A DNA stretch of 42,513 nt from Bacteroidetes bacterium MED-G13 (lineage in GTDB: Bacteria; Bacteroidota; Bacteroidia; Flavobacteriales; Flavobacteriaceae): assembly GCA_002457735.1 (NCBI GenBank), contig NTKO01000008.1, forward strand, positions 1-42,513, given 5' to 3'. Below the pieces are notes generated by a model. The model did no database searches, had not been told where the DNA came from, and was given only the letters and a program-made list of their open reading frames with translations. Within the stretch, counting starts at the first letter, position 1. The number at the start of each line of letters is the position of its first letter. Shown piece after piece: positions 39,688-42,513 of this stretch. Both the position numbers and the translations under genes were made by a program.

Positions 39688-40542
39688 CTAGCTATTTAAG
39701 GCTTCAGCACCTCCAACAATTTCTAATATTTCATTGGTTATAGCTGCTTGTCTAGCTTTGTTGTATGTGAGTTTTAATTGATCTCTAAGTTCAGTGGCAT
39801 TATCTGTAGCTTTGTGCATAGCGGTCATTCTAGCCCCATGCTCAGAAGCATAAGAGTCCCTAACAGATTTGAATAGCTGTGTTTTAAGAGATTTGGGAAT
39901 TAGTTCTGAAATAATTTCAACTTTGGATGGTTCAAAGATATAATCAGCAGACTCTTGATGATTATTTTTAGATATAGTATTTTCAATTGGGAGATATTGT
40001 TCCTGCATTACAACTTGTGTGGCAGCATTTTTAAACTTATTATAAACAATCTGTATCCTGTCAAACTCTTTATCGACAAACTTTTTCATTAATACTTCAG
40101 CAATGAAGGAAATTTTTTCAAAAGAGAGGTCATCAAATATGTCATTATTTGAATCTATTATATTGTAATTTTTTGATAAAATATCCGCGCCTTTTTTCCC
40201 TATGCAAAAAAAACTAATATTTCCTTCTGGATTATCGGCTAAATCAAAGCATTTTTTAATTACATTGGAATTAAATGCTCCACACAGCCCTCTATTAGAA
40301 GTAATGCAAACCACCAATAAGTTCTCTACTTTTCTGGGTTTTAAATAAATATTTTCAAAATCAAGGGAAGAAGATAAATCAACCAACATTTGAGTAAGCT
40401 TATTAGAATAGGGCCTCATTGCTGTTATTGCATCTTGAGCTTTTTTTAATTTAGCTGCGGAAACCATTTTCATGGCGCTAGTAATCTGCATCGTAGAAGA
40501 TACTGAGCCTATTCTATTCCTTATTTCTTTTAAATTTGGCAT
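39688..40542 (-). CDS. atpG: F1 ATP synthase gamma subunit
   Basis: This 284-residue central-stalk subunit has an N-terminal helix with IRNRIGSVSSTMQITSAMKMVSAAKL and a C-terminal helix with RMTAMHKATDNATEL and YNKARQAAITNEILEIVGGAEAL. These are the two helices that rotate inside the alpha3-beta3 ring. It follows atpA after 3 nt. Confidence 0.98.
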   Translation of the reverse strand: MPNLKEIRNRIGSVSSTMQITSAMKMVSAAKLKKAQDAITAMRPYSNKLTQMLVDLSSSLDFENIYLKPRKVENLLVVCITSNRGLCGAFNSNVIKKCFDLADNPEGNISFFCIGKKGADILSKNYNIIDSNNDIFDDLSFEKISFIAEVLMKKFVDKEFDRIQIVYNKFKNAATQVVMQEQYLPIENTISKNNHQESADYIFEPSKVEIISELIPKSLKTQLFKSVRDSYASEHGARMTAMHKATDNATELRDQLKLTYNKARQAAITNEILEIVGGAEALNS

Positions 40543-40545
40543 ATA

Positions 40546-42120
40546 CTAAAATTTTCCTGCTAATTCAGCACAAACTTTTTCTAAAGTTTTAACTACCTCA
40601 TCCGTAAGCTTTCCTTGTTTAATAGTTGACAAAACTTTTGAGTGTTTATCGTTTAGAACTCGTATATATTCGGATTCAAAATCCTTAATTCTTTCCACAG
40701 GAATATCTCTCAACAAATTTTTTGACCCTACATATATAATTGCAACTTGATCTTCAACTTTAAAAGGGTCATTTTGAGCTTGTTTTAATATTTCAACATT
40801 TCTTTTACCCTTTTCTATTACATTTAATGTTGCTGCATCTAAGTCAGATCCAAACTTTGCAAATGCTTCTAATTCTCTAAACTGAGCCTGGTCTAATTTT
40901 AAAGTTCCTGAAACTTTCTTCATAGATTTTATCTGAGCTGATCCTCCAACCCTAGAGACCGAAATTCCAACATTAATTGCCGGTCGTACTCCAGAATTAA
41001 ATAAATCTGATTCTAAAAATATTTGTCCGTCAGTAATGGATATTACATTGGTTGGTATGTATGCAGAAACATCTCCAGCTTGAGTTTCAATAATTGGAAG
41101 TGCAGTCAGGGACCCACCACCTTTAACAATTGATCTTAACGATGCTGGAAGATCATTCATTTCTTTAGCAATTTCATCATCATCAATTACTTTAGCTGCT
41201 CTTTCTAGCAGTCTTGAGTGTAGATAAAAAACATCTCCAGGGTAAGCTTCTCTTCCTGGAGGTCTTCTAAGCAACAAAGATATTTCTCTATATGCAACTG
41301 CCTGCTTTGATAGGTCGTCATAAATTATTAAAGCGGGTCTACCTGTGTCTCTAAAGTATTCTCCAATAGATGCTCCTGTAAAAGGTGCATATACTTGCAT
41401 TGCAGCAGGATCGGATGCATTGGCAGCAACAATTGTAGTATAAGCTAAGGCGCCTTTGTCTTCTAAAATTTTTGCTATTCCTGCAACAGTAGAAGCTTTC
41501 TGGCCTACAGCTACATAAATACAATAAACAGGTTCTCCCGCATCAAAAAATTCTTTCTGATTTAAAATTGTATCAATACAAACAGTAGTTTTTCCTGTCT
41601 GACGATCACCAATTACAAGCTCTCTTTGACCTCTACCAATTGGGATCATCGCATCAACTGATTTTATACCAGTTTGTAAAGGCTCATTAACTGGTTGTCT
41701 AAAAATTACACCTGGTGCTTTTCTCTCCAAAGGCATTTCAAATAATTCCCCTTTCAATTCCCCTTTACCATCTATAGGGTTTCCAAGAGTGTCAACTACT
41801 CTTCCTACAATACCTTCGCCTACTTTAACCGAAGCAATTGTAGATGTTCTTTTCACAGTATCACCTTCTTTTATCTCAGTAGATGATCCAAGTAGTACAA
41901 TACCAACATTATCCTCTTCAAGATTCAGTACAATTCCTTGTGTACCGTTGGAAAACTCAACAAGCTCACCATACTGAGCATTCGTAAGCCCATATGCTCT
42001 TGCGATACCATCTCCAACAGTTAAGACACTGCCTATTTCATTTAAAGAAGAGGAGGAGTCAAAATCTTTAAGTTGCTTTTTTAATATAGCTGAAACCTCA
42101 GCTGGATTCACTTCTGACAT
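40546..42120 (-). CDS. atpA: F1 ATP synthase alpha subunit
   Basis: This 524-residue protein has P-loop GDRQTGKT near residues 168-175, [12 protein letters not shown] before it and the alpha-specific [13 protein letters not shown] and [14 protein letters not shown]. This is the non-catalytic nucleotide-binding subunit. Length is normal. Gene order delta-alpha-gamma on the minus strand matches Bacteroidota operons in which atpDC lie elsewhere. Confidence 0.99.
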   Translation of the reverse strand: MSEVNPAEVSAILKKQLKDFDSSSSLNEIGSVLTVGDGIARAYGLTNAQYGELVEFSNGTQGIVLNLEEDNVGIVLLGSSTEIKEGDTVKRTSTIASVKVGEGIVGRVVDTLGNPIDGKGELKGELFEMPLERKAPGVIFRQPVNEPLQTGIKSVDAMIPIGRGQRELVIGDRQTGKTTVCIDTILNQKEFFDAGEPVYCIYVAVGQKASTVAGIAKILEDKGALAYTTIVAANASDPAAMQVYAPFTGASIGEYFRDTGRPALIIYDDLSKQAVAYREISLLLRRPPGREAYPGDVFYLHSRLLERAAKVIDDDEIAKEMNDLPASLRSIVKGGGSLTALPIIETQAGDVSAYIPTNVISITDGQIFLESDLFNSGVRPAINVGISVSRVGGSAQIKSMKKVSGTLKLDQAQFRELEAFAKFGSDLDAATLNVIEKGKRNVEILKQAQNDPFKVEDQVAIIYVGSKNLLRDIPVERIKDFESEYIRVLNDKHSKVLSTIKQGKLTDEVVKTLEKVCAELAGKF

Positions 42121-42126
42121 AATTTT

Positions 42127-42513
42127 TTAATTTGTAAGTTCTGTTTTTAAGTTTTTTAAGTTCTGTTTGATACTAGCATTGTATTCCTTGCCATCATATT
42201 GAATTATAAACCCCCCAATAATACTTGAATCTACAAGATTTGTCAAGGTTATTGACTTTGCTTCAGGAATTTTAATCTGAGACAAAATCTGATTCTCAAG
42301 ATTTTTGTTAATTGGAGAAGCAGTTATAACAACTGCTTCCTTAATATTGTTGTGTTTGTTGTACAACTGTATAAAGCTACTTGAAATATCACTTATAATT
42401 GCAACTCTCTTATTATGAATCAAAAGATCTAAAAGTTTTTCAGTTATTGAATTATTTTTCTCTATTAAAGATAAAATTGCTTTTTTCTTATCAATATTAT
42501 CTATAATAGAATT
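42127..42513 (-). CDS. atpH: F1 ATP synthase delta subunit, N-terminus outside window
   Basis: The frame stays open to the right edge. An apparent start at 42423 is only an internal TTG, and upstream codons read SLIEKNNSITEKLLDLLIHNKR. The visible 128 residues cover the second half of OSCP/delta: LLDLLIHNKR, then VDSSIIGGFIIQYDGKEYNASIKQNL. This subunit ties F1 to the peripheral stalk. It is followed by atpA after 6 nt. Confidence 0.93.
   Translation of the reverse strand, partial: NSIIDNIDKKKAILSLIEKNNSITEKLLDLLIHNKRVAIISDISSSFIQLYNKHNNIKEAVVITASPINKNLENQILSQIKIPEAKSITLTNLVDSSIIGGFIIQYDGKEYNASIKQNLKNLKTELTN

Noticed and set aside
42421-42423. TTG as the start of atpH
   Set aside because: The frame continues upstream with sequence typical of the delta subunit, so the gene is simply cut by the window edge.

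Overview
The window is very AT-rich DNA from the chromosome of a Bacteroidota member, almost certainly a (probably marine) flavobacterium. The evidence is a gliding-motility lipoprotein (GldH), a secreted M1 peptidase with a type IX secretion C-terminal signal, Bacteroidota-type -7 boxes (TAnnTTTG), a CruF/CrtD/CrtA-like carotenoid set, a PNGase F homologue, and an atpH-atpA-atpG block followed by a flippase, dut, a DUF4292 lipoprotein and an EnvC-like gene. I saw no rRNA, CRISPR array, transposase or phage gene.

Layout. 1-4.8 kb: the 3' part of a PNGase F-type deglycosylase, then a Baeyer-Villiger-type flavin monooxygenase, DoxX-like and DUF4396 membrane proteins, a lipoprotein with an ABM-like domain, a CIA30-family protein and two small proteins. 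4.8-7.1 kb, minus strand: carotenoid genes crtD and cruF and a small Cys-tailed protein. 7.2-14.3 kb: an accessory block of short, mostly unrecognised secreted or membrane genes, with a class I methyltransferase, a CrtA-like monooxygenase (minus), a LURP-one/scramblase-like protein and a PHB-depolymerase/feruloyl-esterase-like lipase. The block ends at a cluster of TGCCA direct repeats, a rho-independent terminator and tRNA-Asn(GTT). 14.5-42.5 kb: mostly housekeeping genes. These are rseP, the M1 peptidase, SCO1, a P19/Tp34-like protein, a ZIP transporter, bacilliredoxin, a TonB-plug/TPR protein, enoyl-CoA hydratase, an NtrY-like kinase, a serine hydrolase, a fused oligopeptide ABC ATPase, PBP1A, gldH, trhO, recA, plsC, trpS, a HU/SPOR protein, an acyl-CoA thioesterase, an EnvC-like gene, a DUF4292 lipoprotein, dut, a flippase, atpG, atpA and partial atpH.

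The most unusual signal is a short, same-orientation repeat that encodes a signal peptide (MKKLILLLFIPLVSFGQ). It recurs at the nucleotide level about a dozen times between 4.1 and 14.2 kb and I did not find it in the housekeeping half. Two or three copies start real genes. The others are truncated mini-ORFs, and most of these sit directly after a stop codon, as if genes had been inserted into or lost from a series of identical 5' ends. Two of the genes also share a near-identical promoter/leader, and two small genes with the same downstream repeat are paralogues. Together this looks like a cassette-type, repeat-mediated gene-turnover region next to tRNA-Asn. The repeats themselves are seen directly; the mechanism is inference.
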